From contig JAUZQX010000141.1 of assembly GCA_030950765.1 (NCBI GenBank), positions 1 through 35,104 on the forward strand: a DNA stretch of 35,104 nt, written 5' to 3'. The notes below the pieces were generated by a model. That model saw nothing but the letters and a program-made list of their open reading frames with translations, searched no databases and was not told the DNA's origin. Shown here piece by piece: positions 1-8,731 of the stretch; the stretch's first letter is position 1; each line of letters starts with the position of its first letter. This DNA comes from Ghiorsea sp. (GTDB taxonomy: Bacteria > Pseudomonadota > Zetaproteobacteria > Mariprofundales > Mariprofundaceae). The translations under genes were made by a program, and so were the position numbers.

Positions 1-1
1 G

Positions 2-721
2 AATGACACGCTTTCGTATTTTGAAGAAGACCCCATCAATCGCTCCTATCATCATCATGCCCTAACCTTTTCTGCCGTGTATGCATTCACTGAAAACTTT
101 ATCCTTCCTTTCTCGCATGATGAAGTGGTGCATGGTAAAGGCTCTATGCCCGAAAAAATGCCGGGGGATGATTGGCAGAAGTTTGCCAACCAACGTCTTT
201 TGTATGCTTATATGTATGCACATCCGGGTAAAAAGCTGCAATTTATGGGTTTAGAGTTCGGGCAATGGCAAGAATGGAACTTTGATGCTTCATTATCTTG
301 GGAGCAATCCAACTTCATGCCGCATCGTGGTTTGCAATTGATGATGCGCGATATGAATCATGTATATAAAGATGAACCTGCTTTGTATGAGGTCGATTTT
401 GATAGCACTGGGTTTCAGTGGATTGATTGCAATGATGCATCGCAATCAGTACTAAGTTTTATCCGTCGCGATAAAAATGGTGGTGAGGTGATTGTGGTGA
501 TGAACTTAACCCCAGTACCTCGCGAGAATTACCGTTTGGGTGTGCCACAAGCAGGCCATTATCAAGAAATTATGAATACCGATGCGGAAACGTATGGTGG
601 TTCAAACCTTGGTAACACGGGTGGTGTGCATTCGGATACACTGCCTTGGATGGAACAAGCACAGTCGATTGAGATTACCCTACCACCTTTGGCATGTTTA
701 CTACTGAAGCTAAACACGTAA
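2..721 (+). CDS. glgB: 1,4-alpha-glucan branching enzyme, C-terminal part (partial at 5' end)
   Basis: The enzyme forms alpha-1,6 branches in glycogen from alpha-1,4 chains in the cytoplasm. The frame is open from base 2, so the gene begins before the window. The visible part reads NDTLSYFEEDPINRSYHHH, then YAFTENFILPFSHDEVVHGKGS, the highly conserved GH13 region around the catalytic-site His-Asp (SHDEVVHGK). GLEFGQWQEWN follows, and then the C-terminal beta domain with VVMNLTPVPRENYRLG, ending at TAA 719-721. About 240 residues of a usual 630-730 are present. The GTG at base 77 is an internal codon and not a start. It is convergent with the broken porin at 821-2027. The 99-base gap between them has no convincing terminator hairpin. 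Confidence 0.95.
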   Translation, partial: NDTLSYFEEDPINRSYHHHALTFSAVYAFTENFILPFSHDEVVHGKGSMPEKMPGDDWQKFANQRLLYAYMYAHPGKKLQFMGLEFGQWQEWNFDASLSWEQSNFMPHRGLQLMMRDMNHVYKDEPALYEVDFDSTGFQWIDCNDASQSVLSFIRRDKNGGEVIVVMNLTPVPRENYRLGVPQAGHYQEIMNTDAETYGGSNLGNTGGVHSDTLPWMEQAQSIEITLPPLACLLLKLNT

Positions 722-820
722 GGTAAAAAGCCTAAGGCACTCTAAACAAGCATGAAATCTTTTGCTACTTATGCCTAAACGTTCAGGTAATTAGAGCTTA
801 CTCGACTTTAAAACGTAGCC

Positions 821-2027
821 TTACAATGAAACTTCAAAGCGTAGCAAACCTGCCTTAACTAGAGGAGCAGTGGAATCGCCACCTGCATGCCGAATCCACT
901 GCATCGATGGCTGAATGGCAATCAAAGGCGTAACAAGCAAACGATAAGTTAATTCAATGGCAGTTTCTGCGACTTTCTCAGCATTAGATGCCGCATGAAA
1001 CTTTGCCTGAGCTATCGCTAAACCAATATCATCTTCAACATGGTTTGGCACTAACCCATGCATATGCAAACCAGCACCCATATAGTTATAAATTTCATTT
1101 CGCGATTCAGGTGCATAACCAAGCTGCACAAAACCCGAAATAATCTTATCTTCTGCAAGTTTGACAAGGTCTTGTTCTGCAATCGCATATAATCCATAAT
1201 CATTAGCGGAGGTTTGATTTGAAAATGTTTTCTTAGCTGTATACTGCCAACATCCTATTTCATAAGCTCTTGTATCTTCATGAATACCAGCCTCGATTAT
1301 CCAAAGTTTTCCTTCATCCTTTTTAAAGGTGCGGGTACTCGAATCGCCATCATAGAAAGCAGCTTGAATATACGTTTGTTCAGTTGGGTTGAATTTTACC
1401 CGTATGCCTAATGCCGCCTTAGGAAATATTGATGCAGGAACATTGCCTGTTAAATCAGGTCCAATGCCAAAAGAACTGTTCAGAAAAAGAGAAGCATAAT
1501 CACTAACGTAGAACTCCGAATTCATATCATGAAGCCCAGCTAAGATTGACAGGTCACTTCCAAATGTTTGTTCATACCAGGCCTCATAAATAAGCCATTT
1601 GTTAGGTGCCTCAATGTTAGAATAACCCTGCAAATCTCCAGTGTAGTCAGAGGGAGCTGCTCCAGTATCACCTAAACCATAGGCCGCCTTTCCATGCCCC
1701 TGCTTTTTCAGTATCCACCGTTAAAGTTAAATCTGTATTGGTATGATACACCGTTTTCTTTTGGTTGTTTGCAGAGACAGGGTTAGCAGTAAAATTTTTG
1801 GCAAACTCGCCTGTGTAAACCGAGCTTATCGTAAAACCCTGCTTCTCCAAAGTTTCACGGAACCCACCCCAAGAGCCTGTTATACCAGGCCATTCAAACA
1901 AGCCATCTTTATGCTCATGTACATCTGCTTCGTACTCTGCACTGCTTGTCTTGCCTAAAAAACCTTCTGCATGTGACAGCCCTGAACCAAACAATATGCA
2001 TAGACCTAAACTAATATATTTCTTCAT
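821..2027 (-). pseudogene. OprB-type carbohydrate-selective porin, frame-disrupted
   Basis: Two consecutive minus-strand frames together make one OprB-family (PF04966-type) outer-membrane porin of about 400 residues. The 5' part starts best at ATG 2027, with GAGG seven bases upstream. It has a signal peptide (MKKYISLGLCILFGSGLSHA) and the family block WPGITGSWGGFRETLEKQG, and then stops at TGA 1668-1670 right after AWKGGLWFR. The 3' part reads in another frame. Translated upstream of its first possible start, it gives YGLGDTGAAPSDYTGDLQG, running on into YSNIEAPNKWLIYEAWYEQ, which is the expected continuation. The strand model of this family usually has a few more aromatic residues between GG and YGLG, so a small net out-of-frame deletion near 1680-1690 is more likely than a single-base error. 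It follows the CheZ-like gene by 65 bases on the same strand. It is either a pseudogene or a sequencing artefact, and it would make no intact porin as read. Confidence 0.8.
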
Positions 2028-2091
2028 TGACAACCTCTTCTCAATAACTTTTAAAGTTACACTTTTCGCCCTCAGCCCAAAGAGTTAGAAG

Positions 2092-3060
2092 TTAAAACAA
2101 ATCAATATCACCTTCATCCATACTTTCTTGAGACACAGGGTTAGAACTCTCCAATTTAAGTGTTTGATGATAGGCAATCATGGAGGCATGAATCGCGGTG
2201 ACGCGTTGTACATAATCCTCTTCATTCACACCTTCACTTTTTAGCCCTTGTAATCCCTGATTGAGGATTGCCAACATACCATTCATTCGACCAAGGTGTA
2301 GTTTCATATAACCAATACTTTGCGTAGAAATATCTTCAAATTGCAAGGCACGAATTGCTGCACCCAAATATTTCCGCATATTGGCATTCACTTCATTGAC
2401 CTGAGTTCTGCTCGCCGAAATCGTGTCATTAATTTGGAAAATATGGTTCAATATTTCTTCAACTTTTGCTTTTGCTGAAAATACATCATCCATATCTTTA
2501 GAAGCAATTGCATCAATCAAACTATGTGTTTCTTGAAACTTCAGCTGTGTTTCAGACGTATAATTCACATGTTTTTCTTGCTCATCCCGAATATCAGCAA
2601 TCAACTGCCGCGTTTCTGGCGTTTGCTGTGTATCACAAGCACAAAGTTGATCTATCAGTGCACTTTGTTTTTTCTCCATTGTCATCATCACCTGCATACG
2701 TTGTTGCATCGTGTCCATCACCGTTAACGCATGTAGGTTATTTTTTCCGCTCAGCAGCAAAGCATCAATCATATATGTGAGTGTTTCGCTTGCACTTTCA
2801 GCTTTTTGAAAAATATTTGCTTCATCACTTGTGCCCGTCACATCACTCATCAACGCTGTCATGGTTTTCATTTGTTGATCTGATGCCGAATGAATCGAAT
2901 CAAACGCTTCGTGCAACGATGAAATAGCATCTTTTAATAAGGATGCAACCTGCTCAGCCTGTGCATCAATGGCGTGCACCTCACCTTCCATACTTTCTTG
3001 GATATTATCCAACACAGCTGTCACTGAACTTGAAAGCGAAACATCTCCATTATTCATCAT
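2092..3060 (-). CDS. CheZ-like chemotaxis protein (predicted CheY-P phosphatase)
   Basis: The 322-residue protein is predicted to be largely helical, with no membrane segment or signal peptide. It is the last gene of the taxis cluster, 14 bases after cheB, with AGAGGT before its ATG. Residues 236-260 read RALQFEDISTQSIGYMKLHL. The D243-x3-Q247 spacing in a long helix matches the catalytic Asp-x3-Gln of CheZ (QDFQDLTGQ in E. coli). The protein ends in GDIDLF, and CheZ also uses a C-terminal peptide to bind CheY. No orthodox cheZ is present among the cluster genes. The first 200 residues are coiled-coil-like and longer than in CheZ. Similar QFED proteins in other proteobacteria are often loosely annotated as chemotaxis or methyl-accepting proteins, but this one lacks the MCP signalling hairpin (no QTNLLALNAAVEAARAGE). 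The phosphatase role is inferred from motif and context. Confidence 0.6.
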   Translation of the reverse strand: MMNNGDVSLSSSVTAVLDNIQESMEGEVHAIDAQAEQVASLLKDAISSLHEAFDSIHSASDQQMKTMTALMSDVTGTSDEANIFQKAESASETLTYMIDALLLSGKNNLHALTVMDTMQQRMQVMMTMEKKQSALIDQLCACDTQQTPETRQLIADIRDEQEKHVNYTSETQLKFQETHSLIDAIASKDMDDVFSAKAKVEEILNHIFQINDTISASRTQVNEVNANMRKYLGAAIRALQFEDISTQSIGYMKLHLGRMNGMLAILNQGLQGLKSEGVNEEDYVQRVTAIHASMIAYHQTLKLESSNPVSQESMDEGDIDLF

Positions 3061-3073
3061 GCATACCTCTTGT

Positions 3074-4138
3074 TTAGTTTAAGTTGTTTAACAATGTTGC
3101 TACAATCTTATTTAAGGGCTGTACTTCTTTGGCTGCACCAAGTTTGTACGCCGCACCAGGCATACCCCAAACCACACTGGTTGCTTCGTCTTGAATCAAT
3201 GTATATGCCCCAGCATCCAACATTTCTTTCATGCCTTCAGCACCATCATCACCCATACCTGTTAACATTACGCCAATCGCATTCGGCCCAACATTTTGTG
3301 CAACTGAGCGAAACATCACATCCACAGAAGGTCTATGTCTGTTCACAGGAGGCCCATCATTAAGATGGCATACATATCGCGCGCCATCCCTATGCACCAA
3401 TAGATGTTTTTCTCCAGGAGCTAAATACACATGACCAGGGATAATTTGTTCGCCATGTTCCGCAAGTTTCACTTTCATTTGTGAATTACCATCCAAACGT
3501 TTGGCATACGATTCACTAAATGCAACAGGAAGGTGCTGTGAAATCACAACGGCAGGAAACCCTGATGGCAAAGCTGATAATACTTGCGCTGTTGCTTCTG
3601 TGCCTCCTGTTGATGCTCCCAAAGCAACAATCTTTTCCGTGGTTCTAAAATGACTTTTTCCTGTTTTTCGCGCAATCACTACATCTGCCGAATTACTGGC
3701 ATCAACTTCAAGCACCTTAGGTTTACTGTGTTTGATGGCTGTTACCTTAGCACCCGCAGCCATCCGTACCTTACTTACAATTTCATCAGCATACGCATCT
3801 AACCCACCCCCCAAAGCAGCTGGTTTACAAACAAAATCGACCGCCCCCATCGCCAATGCATCCAAGGTAACTTCTGCACCCTTTTGAGTTAGAGAAGATA
3901 CCATCACTACAGGCATAGGTCGCAAACGCATCAGGTTAGCCAAAAAAGTTAAACCATCCATACGTGGCATCTCCACATCCAAGGTCAATACATCAGGGTT
4001 TAATTGTTTAATTTTATTTCGCGCCACCAGCGGGTCTTGTGCCGTTCCGACAACTTCTATACCTGCTGCTTGCTCAAGAATACGCGTTAACATTTGTCTT
4101 ACCAAAGCAGAATCATCAATCACTAAAACTTTTATCAA
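3074..4138 (-). CDS. cheB: Chemotaxis response regulator protein-glutamate methylesterase CheB
   Basis: CheB removes methyl groups from receptor glutamates (and deamidates glutamine), giving adaptation feedback when phosphorylated by CheA. At 354 residues it has the usual length. The N-terminal receiver domain has VLVIDDS and phospho-acceptor D54 in LTLDVEMPRMDG. A linker runs from about 125 to 165. The C-terminal esterase has the Ser-His-Asp triad: S176 in ALGASTGGTEA, H202 in ISQHLP, and D297/D298 in TGMGDDGAEGM. The gene starts at TTG 4138, overlapping the cheD stop by four bases (TTGA), which is typical of translational coupling. It is followed 14 bases later by the CheZ-like gene. Confidence 0.96.
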   Translation of the reverse strand: MIKVLVIDDSALVRQMLTRILEQAAGIEVVGTAQDPLVARNKIKQLNPDVLTLDVEMPRMDGLTFLANLMRLRPMPVVMVSSLTQKGAEVTLDALAMGAVDFVCKPAALGGGLDAYADEIVSKVRMAAGAKVTAIKHSKPKVLEVDASNSADVVIARKTGKSHFRTTEKIVALGASTGGTEATAQVLSALPSGFPAVVISQHLPVAFSESYAKRLDGNSQMKVKLAEHGEQIIPGHVYLAPGEKHLLVHRDGARYVCHLNDGPPVNRHRPSVDVMFRSVAQNVGPNAIGVMLTGMGDDGAEGMKEMLDAGAYTLIQDEATSVVWGMPGAAYKLGAAKEVQPLNKIVATLLNNLN

Positions 4139-4758
4139 AACAAATCTACCTCACCTGTAACGGGTGCTTCTTTAATACTACTGAAATAAGTTTTCTCTCG
4201 TTCAATTAATGTATCATTATGTAAGCTGGCAAGTTTCTTCATTAAAACACGACCTGTTTTAGGAAAATAATATATTTTCCGTGGGTAGTTCCCGTTTAAA
4301 TCCTGTGAGACAATGGGTAAGCCTTCTTCATTCAAATAGTCGATAACAAACTTGGCGTTGCATGCACCAATATCCGATAGACCTTGAATAATACGACCAC
4401 CGCCAAACACTTTCACTTCAAGGTTTTTACGCATGCCACCCTGTGACAAAATATCATTAATCAAATGTTCCATGGCATGATTGCCAAACCGTGTTACCTG
4501 ATCAACCACTCCGCCTGTCCAGCCACTACGTTCCCCTTCTTGAATGGGCAACATAAAGTGATTCATACCACCAATACCAAACACACGGTCTCTCACGCAT
4601 GCCGATACACAAGAGCCCAACACTGTAACCACAGCCTCAGGTTTGGTGGTAACATAATACTCGCCTGGTAATAGCTTAGCTGTAGCCCCATGTTCTTTAT
4701 CATAGTAGGTATTGATATGTTCAAAACCGGGTAGCCGTGATTCAACTGGAATCGCCAT
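4135..4758 (-). CDS. cheD: Chemoreceptor glutamine deamidase CheD
   Basis: CheD converts receptor glutamines to methylatable glutamates. The 207-residue protein has the catalytic Cys and His at C50 (TVLGSCVSAC) and H67 (GGMNHFMLP). They are 17 residues apart, the same spacing as C27 and H44 of Thermotoga CheD. The conserved FGGG block follows around residue 118. The start ATG overlaps the cheR stop (TAATG) and has a strong purine-rich GGGGGG ribosome site. The last residues are GEVDLF, a tail shared in pattern with the CheZ-like protein and the channel in this cluster. No cheC gene, the usual CheD partner in Gram-positives, is visible in the window. Confidence 0.95.
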   Translation of the reverse strand: MAIPVESRLPGFEHINTYYDKEHGATAKLLPGEYYVTTKPEAVVTVLGSCVSACVRDRVFGIGGMNHFMLPIQEGERSGWTGGVVDQVTRFGNHAMEHLINDILSQGGMRKNLEVKVFGGGRIIQGLSDIGACNAKFVIDYLNEEGLPIVSQDLNGNYPRKIYYFPKTGRVLMKKLASLHNDTLIEREKTYFSSIKEAPVTGEVDLF

Positions 4759-5594
4759 TAGCTACCCCCCTTGATATAGACCGATTTTCCCACCAAGGTA
4801 TAACTATCACTCATATGATTCATTGCCTCAGAATGACCCAAGAACAAATGACCATCATCAACCAGCATATCAGCATACCTTTCCATCAATGTTTGTTTGG
4901 TCGGCATATCAAAATAAATAATCACATTGCGACAAAAAATAATGTCTATTGGTCCTTTCATCGGCCACTGTTGTAATAAATTTAACTGCTTAAAATAAAT
5001 CAACGCTTGCAATTCAGGTTGCACTCGAACTTTACCAGGGTGTTGTTTATTCCGAACAAACCAACGTTTTACCGTTGCTTTACTTAAACCTTCAATACGC
5101 GATTCATCATAAATCCCCGTTTCACCATGCTGTAAAACATCGGTATCCAAGTCGGTGGCTAATATCTTCACATCCCAGCCTGCAGGCATAGTTTCAGCCA
5201 CTGTCATCGCAATAGAATACGGTTCTTCGCCCGTAGAGCAGCCTGCAGACCAAATACGAATCTTCTTCGTATCACGGTTACGCTTCATCAACTCAGGAAG
5301 TACTGTTTGTTTCAAATAGTCAAAATGATGATTTTCTCTAAAAAAGGAAGTGAGGTTGGTTGTAACAGCATTCACAAACTCACCAAACTCATCACTTTTT
5401 TCATCTTTTTTCAAAAGCTGAATATATGCTTTAAATGATGGCAAACCCAACTTACGAATCCGTCGCGACAAACGACCATATAACATGTCTTCTTTACCTG
5501 CAGCAAGTTGAATTCCCGTATGTTGATTCACCAAATTACACAACTGGTTAAAATCTTGCCGCGTATAGGGAAACTCACGTTTTTGCTCAGGCAT
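4758..5594 (-). CDS. cheR: Chemoreceptor glutamate methyltransferase CheR
   Basis: CheR transfers methyl groups from S-adenosylmethionine to receptor glutamates and opposes CheB. The 278-residue length is usual. The N-terminal helical domain has RLSRRIRKLGLPSF. The SAM-binding Rossmann domain has SAGCSTGEEPYSIAM at 116-130, ILATDLDTDVLQHGETGIY, and IIFCRNVIIYFD near 215-225. The ATG lies inside the end of the STAS gene (8-base overlap) with GAGG six bases upstream, so the two are translationally coupled. The tandem-PAS receptor upstream carries a C-terminal WxxF pentapeptide that could tether this enzyme. Confidence 0.96.
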   Translation of the reverse strand: MPEQKREFPYTRQDFNQLCNLVNQHTGIQLAAGKEDMLYGRLSRRIRKLGLPSFKAYIQLLKKDEKSDEFGEFVNAVTTNLTSFFRENHHFDYLKQTVLPELMKRNRDTKKIRIWSAGCSTGEEPYSIAMTVAETMPAGWDVKILATDLDTDVLQHGETGIYDESRIEGLSKATVKRWFVRNKQHPGKVRVQPELQALIYFKQLNLLQQWPMKGPIDIIFCRNVIIYFDMPTKQTLMERYADMLVDDGHLFLGHSEAMNHMSDSYTLVGKSVYIKGGS

Positions 5595-5955
5595 CTGCTA
5601 CCTCAAAACCCATGCCTTGCGTAAGCCCTAATGTGTCTACTGCTTCTTGAAGGGCTGGCGACACCGACAGCCAAACAACAGCCACGGCACGTTTTTTTGC
5701 CTCTTTAACCAAGGCATAAAGCAGTTGAATACCTGCCGCATCAACACGGCTCAATGCTTCACTGTTGATTGAAATATCGACTTGAGCATGAAGTAGCTTG
5801 GATAAACGCTGATGCATAGCTTCTGCATCAGCGATACACAATTGACCTTGCAAAATTAAATCACCCGACACCACAGTTTCAGAATCACTCTCTTCTTCAA
5901 CGGGTGTTTGTTTAATCCAATCCAACGTATCTTCTTGCATCTGCTTATTGCTCAT
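5587..5955 (-). CDS. STAS-domain protein of the taxis operon
   Basis: This is a single STAS domain of the anti-sigma-factor-antagonist/MlaB type, about residues 30-122, after a short acidic leader. In SpoIIAA-like proteins the phosphorylated Ser follows an Asp (DSSG). Here the matching segment is SRVDAAGIQLLYAL, so that Ser is Ala and partner-switch phosphorylation looks impossible. I chose ATG 5955 because GAGG sits five bases upstream. The in-frame ATG at 5970 has AAAGG only two bases away and adds five residues. The gene overlaps cheR. STAS proteins of this kind recur in proteobacterial taxis clusters, but their job there is not clear to me. Confidence 0.8.
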   Translation of the reverse strand: MSNKQMQEDTLDWIKQTPVEEESDSETVVSGDLILQGQLCIADAEAMHQRLSKLLHAQVDISINSEALSRVDAAGIQLLYALVKEAKKRAVAVVWLSVSPALQEAVDTLGLTQGMGFEVADA

Positions 5956-5995
5956 GACTACCTCGCTCATAACCTTTCGTTTTTATAGTGTTTGT

Positions 5996-8656
5996 TTAGT
6001 CCAACTGAAATATGGATATCACATTACGCAACTCTGCAGCCTGATCATTTAAGCGCTGGCTTGCTGCCGCAGATTCTTCAACCATGGCTGTGTTTTGTTG
6101 TGTTCCCGCATCAAGCTGGGCAATCGCCTTATTGATTTGGTCAATACCTGCAGATTGTTCCACACTTGCCGCAGCAATTTCAGCAATAATATCACTCACC
6201 TTACCTACAGAAGAACGAATATCATTCAGTGCTGTGCCTGATTGATCAACCAGTCTACTACCGTTTTCTACACTCTCTACGCTGCTATTGATTAAGGTCT
6301 TAATTTCTTTGGCAGCTTCAGCAGAACGTTGCGCAAGTGTACGCACCTCACCTGCAACCACGGCAAAGCCACGCCCTTGCTCACCTGCACGCGCAGCTTC
6401 TACTGCTGCATTGAGTGCCAACAAGTTGGTTTGGAAGGCAATTTCATCAATCACACCAATAATATCGGAAATTTTACGACTACTGGCATTAATCTCCGCC
6501 ATCGCTTTCACCGCTTCATCCGCAACCTTGCCACCTGTTTCAGCCTGATCACGTGTATCAAGGGCAAGTTGATTGGCTTGGCGTGAGTTATCAGCAGTTT
6601 GCTGCACTGTGCCTGTAATTTCTTCAATGCTTGCCGCTGTTTCTTCCAATGCAGCTGCTTGCTCTTGCGTTCGAGAGTTTAGCGTATTATTACCCTCAGA
6701 TATTTCTCCAGCACCCAAACCCACTTCTTCAGCGGACGCTTGCACATCACCAATCACATCGGTGAGTTTTTCCATCGTTTGGTTCATTGCTTGTTTGATA
6801 TCATCAAATGTACCTTCATACTCATTTTCAATCCTATATGTTAATACACCGTCATTCAGCGCATTCACTGCATGATGAACATCACCAAAGCCTTGCGCCA
6901 AAATTTTATTCAAATCATTAATCATGCCCGAAAGCTGTAAGAAGAAGCCAACTTTTCCTGTAGTACTCACTTCTTGTGTAAAGTCGCCGCGTTGCACTGC
7001 GGAAAAGACTGATTCAATTTCATGCTCAACATTAATCTCTGCGGTACGGTCTACCCATTCAGCTACCGTAGCTATACGTTCATCGGACTCATTACGCACA
7101 GGTGTTGCAGTAACCCGAACCGTATAATCTCCAATTTTAATATCATCTGATTCATAGCTACTGGTTAATCCAGCTAAAATATCTTGCTGGTGTGCAGGGT
7201 TAGCATGGAATTGATCAATACATGAACCCAACAAGGCATCCGCCTTGAAATCAGGAATAAGTTTAGCGAATTCAGACTCTGCTTTTTGCATAAAACTTTC
7301 CATCGCATTATTCATGTAGAATATTTCTCGGTTTGCATCGGCAATCATCACATTGCTCGATACTTGATCCAAGGCAACCTTAATGCGCAATGCACTTTCG
7401 GCTTCTTCTTGCACTTTCAACACAGCATAACCTTGTATAATCTGCAGCGACTTCAAACCCGATTGAATTTCACCCACTTCATCTTCCACATCCAGTTCTA
7501 TCCAATCAAAATAGTTACCTTCTGCAATCTGGGCCAACTTTTCGCTTGTATAACGCGCTCGCCTTCTAAAAGTGCGAATAAGCATGGTGGATCCAATGCC
7601 AGCAATAAATAATGAAAAAATCACGGATATAATCGATTGTTTGAAAATATCATTGTATGCTTGTTCTGCAGATTCTGCCTCTTCCAAACTTACAGCTGCT
7701 TGCACATCATGAAACTGCCTACCTAAATGCTCCATCTCTTGAAAAGCTTGGTTATTCAAAGCAATCACAATATCATTAAATGTTGCATAATCCTCTTCAA
7801 GTAATGCATCATCCACTTTCATCAGAATAGCATCAATATAGTGCTGGGTTGCCTTCAAAAATGCTTGGCTTGCACTAACCTCTTCTTCACCCAAGTCAGC
7901 TTGCTGAATAACTTTAATATCTTGGTCAATTTCCGCTAGTGCTTTAATTAAGAAAACATGGCTATCTTTAAATGACTGTTCATCCAACAACGTTTGTGTT
8001 TTTTTCAAATCTATCATGATTGACAACACATCACGTTCAATAGCAGCGGCTGATAATGCAACCTGCCTATCATTACCCGACATGAGCAAACCATCATGTG
8101 CCTCAGTTAACCCCTGCAAAGTCATAAACCATGAACCACCCAATAACATAATCACAATGGCTAACGTTGCGGCAATCTTTTGCCAAACTTGCATACGCTT
8201 AAAAATGTTCAGCTTTTGTAATAAACTTTCATCTTTTAAACTTGCCTTACCCGCATTAATTTTAGCATACAATGCGCTGGCTTGTTCAATACTTTGCCTA
8301 TCAGGTGTACTTCTTACCGAAACATAACCTGTAATATTACCGTCATTAAAAATAGGTGCTACATTGGCTTGCACCCAATAGAAGCCACCATCTTTGCAAC
8401 GGTTTTTCACCAAACCCGTCCAAGGTTTTCCCGCTCGCACGGTATCCCACAAATCTTGAAATGCCTCTGGCGGCATCTCAGGATGACGCACCACATTATG
8501 ATTCTTACCAATCAGCTCAGCTTTTGTAAAACCGCTTATTTCAACAAACTCATCATTCACGTCCGTGATAATGCCTTTAAGGTTGGTCTCTGAAATAAGC
8601 ACTTGGCCATCTTTCATCATCACTTCGTGATTGGTAATCGGCAAATTCTTGCGCAC
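5996..8656 (-). CDS. Aer-like methyl-accepting chemotaxis protein (PAS, periplasmic region, HAMP, PAS, MCP signal)
   Basis: The 886-residue receptor has, in order: an N-terminal cytoplasmic PAS domain (about 10-120); TM1 158-181; a helical, probably periplasmic region 182-338; TM2 340-361; HAMP from 362; a second PAS about 425-545; HAMP-like repeats 545-650; and the MCP signalling hairpin 650-880 with FQTNLLALNAAVEAARAGEQ. The first PAS closely resembles E. coli Aer. N34, R57, H58, F66 and N85, which are reported as FAD-binding or important in Aer, occur here at the same residue numbers. Redox or oxygen sensing through FAD is therefore likely. Unlike Aer, it also has a periplasmic domain and a second PAS. 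It ends in ISIFQLD and has no CheR pentapeptide. The GTG start is supported by AGGAG seven bases upstream. Confidence 0.93.
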   Translation of the reverse strand: MRKNLPITNHEVMMKDGQVLISETNLKGIITDVNDEFVEISGFTKAELIGKNHNVVRHPEMPPEAFQDLWDTVRAGKPWTGLVKNRCKDGGFYWVQANVAPIFNDGNITGYVSVRSTPDRQSIEQASALYAKINAGKASLKDESLLQKLNIFKRMQVWQKIAATLAIVIMLLGGSWFMTLQGLTEAHDGLLMSGNDRQVALSAAAIERDVLSIMIDLKKTQTLLDEQSFKDSHVFLIKALAEIDQDIKVIQQADLGEEEVSASQAFLKATQHYIDAILMKVDDALLEEDYATFNDIVIALNNQAFQEMEHLGRQFHDVQAAVSLEEAESAEQAYNDIFKQSIISVIFSLFIAGIGSTMLIRTFRRRARYTSEKLAQIAEGNYFDWIELDVEDEVGEIQSGLKSLQIIQGYAVLKVQEEAESALRIKVALDQVSSNVMIADANREIFYMNNAMESFMQKAESEFAKLIPDFKADALLGSCIDQFHANPAHQQDILAGLTSSYESDDIKIGDYTVRVTATPVRNESDERIATVAEWVDRTAEINVEHEIESVFSAVQRGDFTQEVSTTGKVGFFLQLSGMINDLNKILAQGFGDVHHAVNALNDGVLTYRIENEYEGTFDDIKQAMNQTMEKLTDVIGDVQASAEEVGLGAGEISEGNNTLNSRTQEQAAALEETAASIEEITGTVQQTADNSRQANQLALDTRDQAETGGKVADEAVKAMAEINASSRKISDIIGVIDEIAFQTNLLALNAAVEAARAGEQGRGFAVVAGEVRTLAQRSAEAAKEIKTLINSSVESVENGSRLVDQSGTALNDIRSSVGKVSDIIAEIAAASVEQSAGIDQINKAIAQLDAGTQQNTAMVEESAAASQRLNDQAAELRNVISIFQLD

Positions 8657-8731
8657 GGAAAACTCCTGTCTATGCTGTTAAAGGTTATATGTTTTTATAA
8701 AAATAGGGGGGCTAACGTGAAACCTTAGCTA

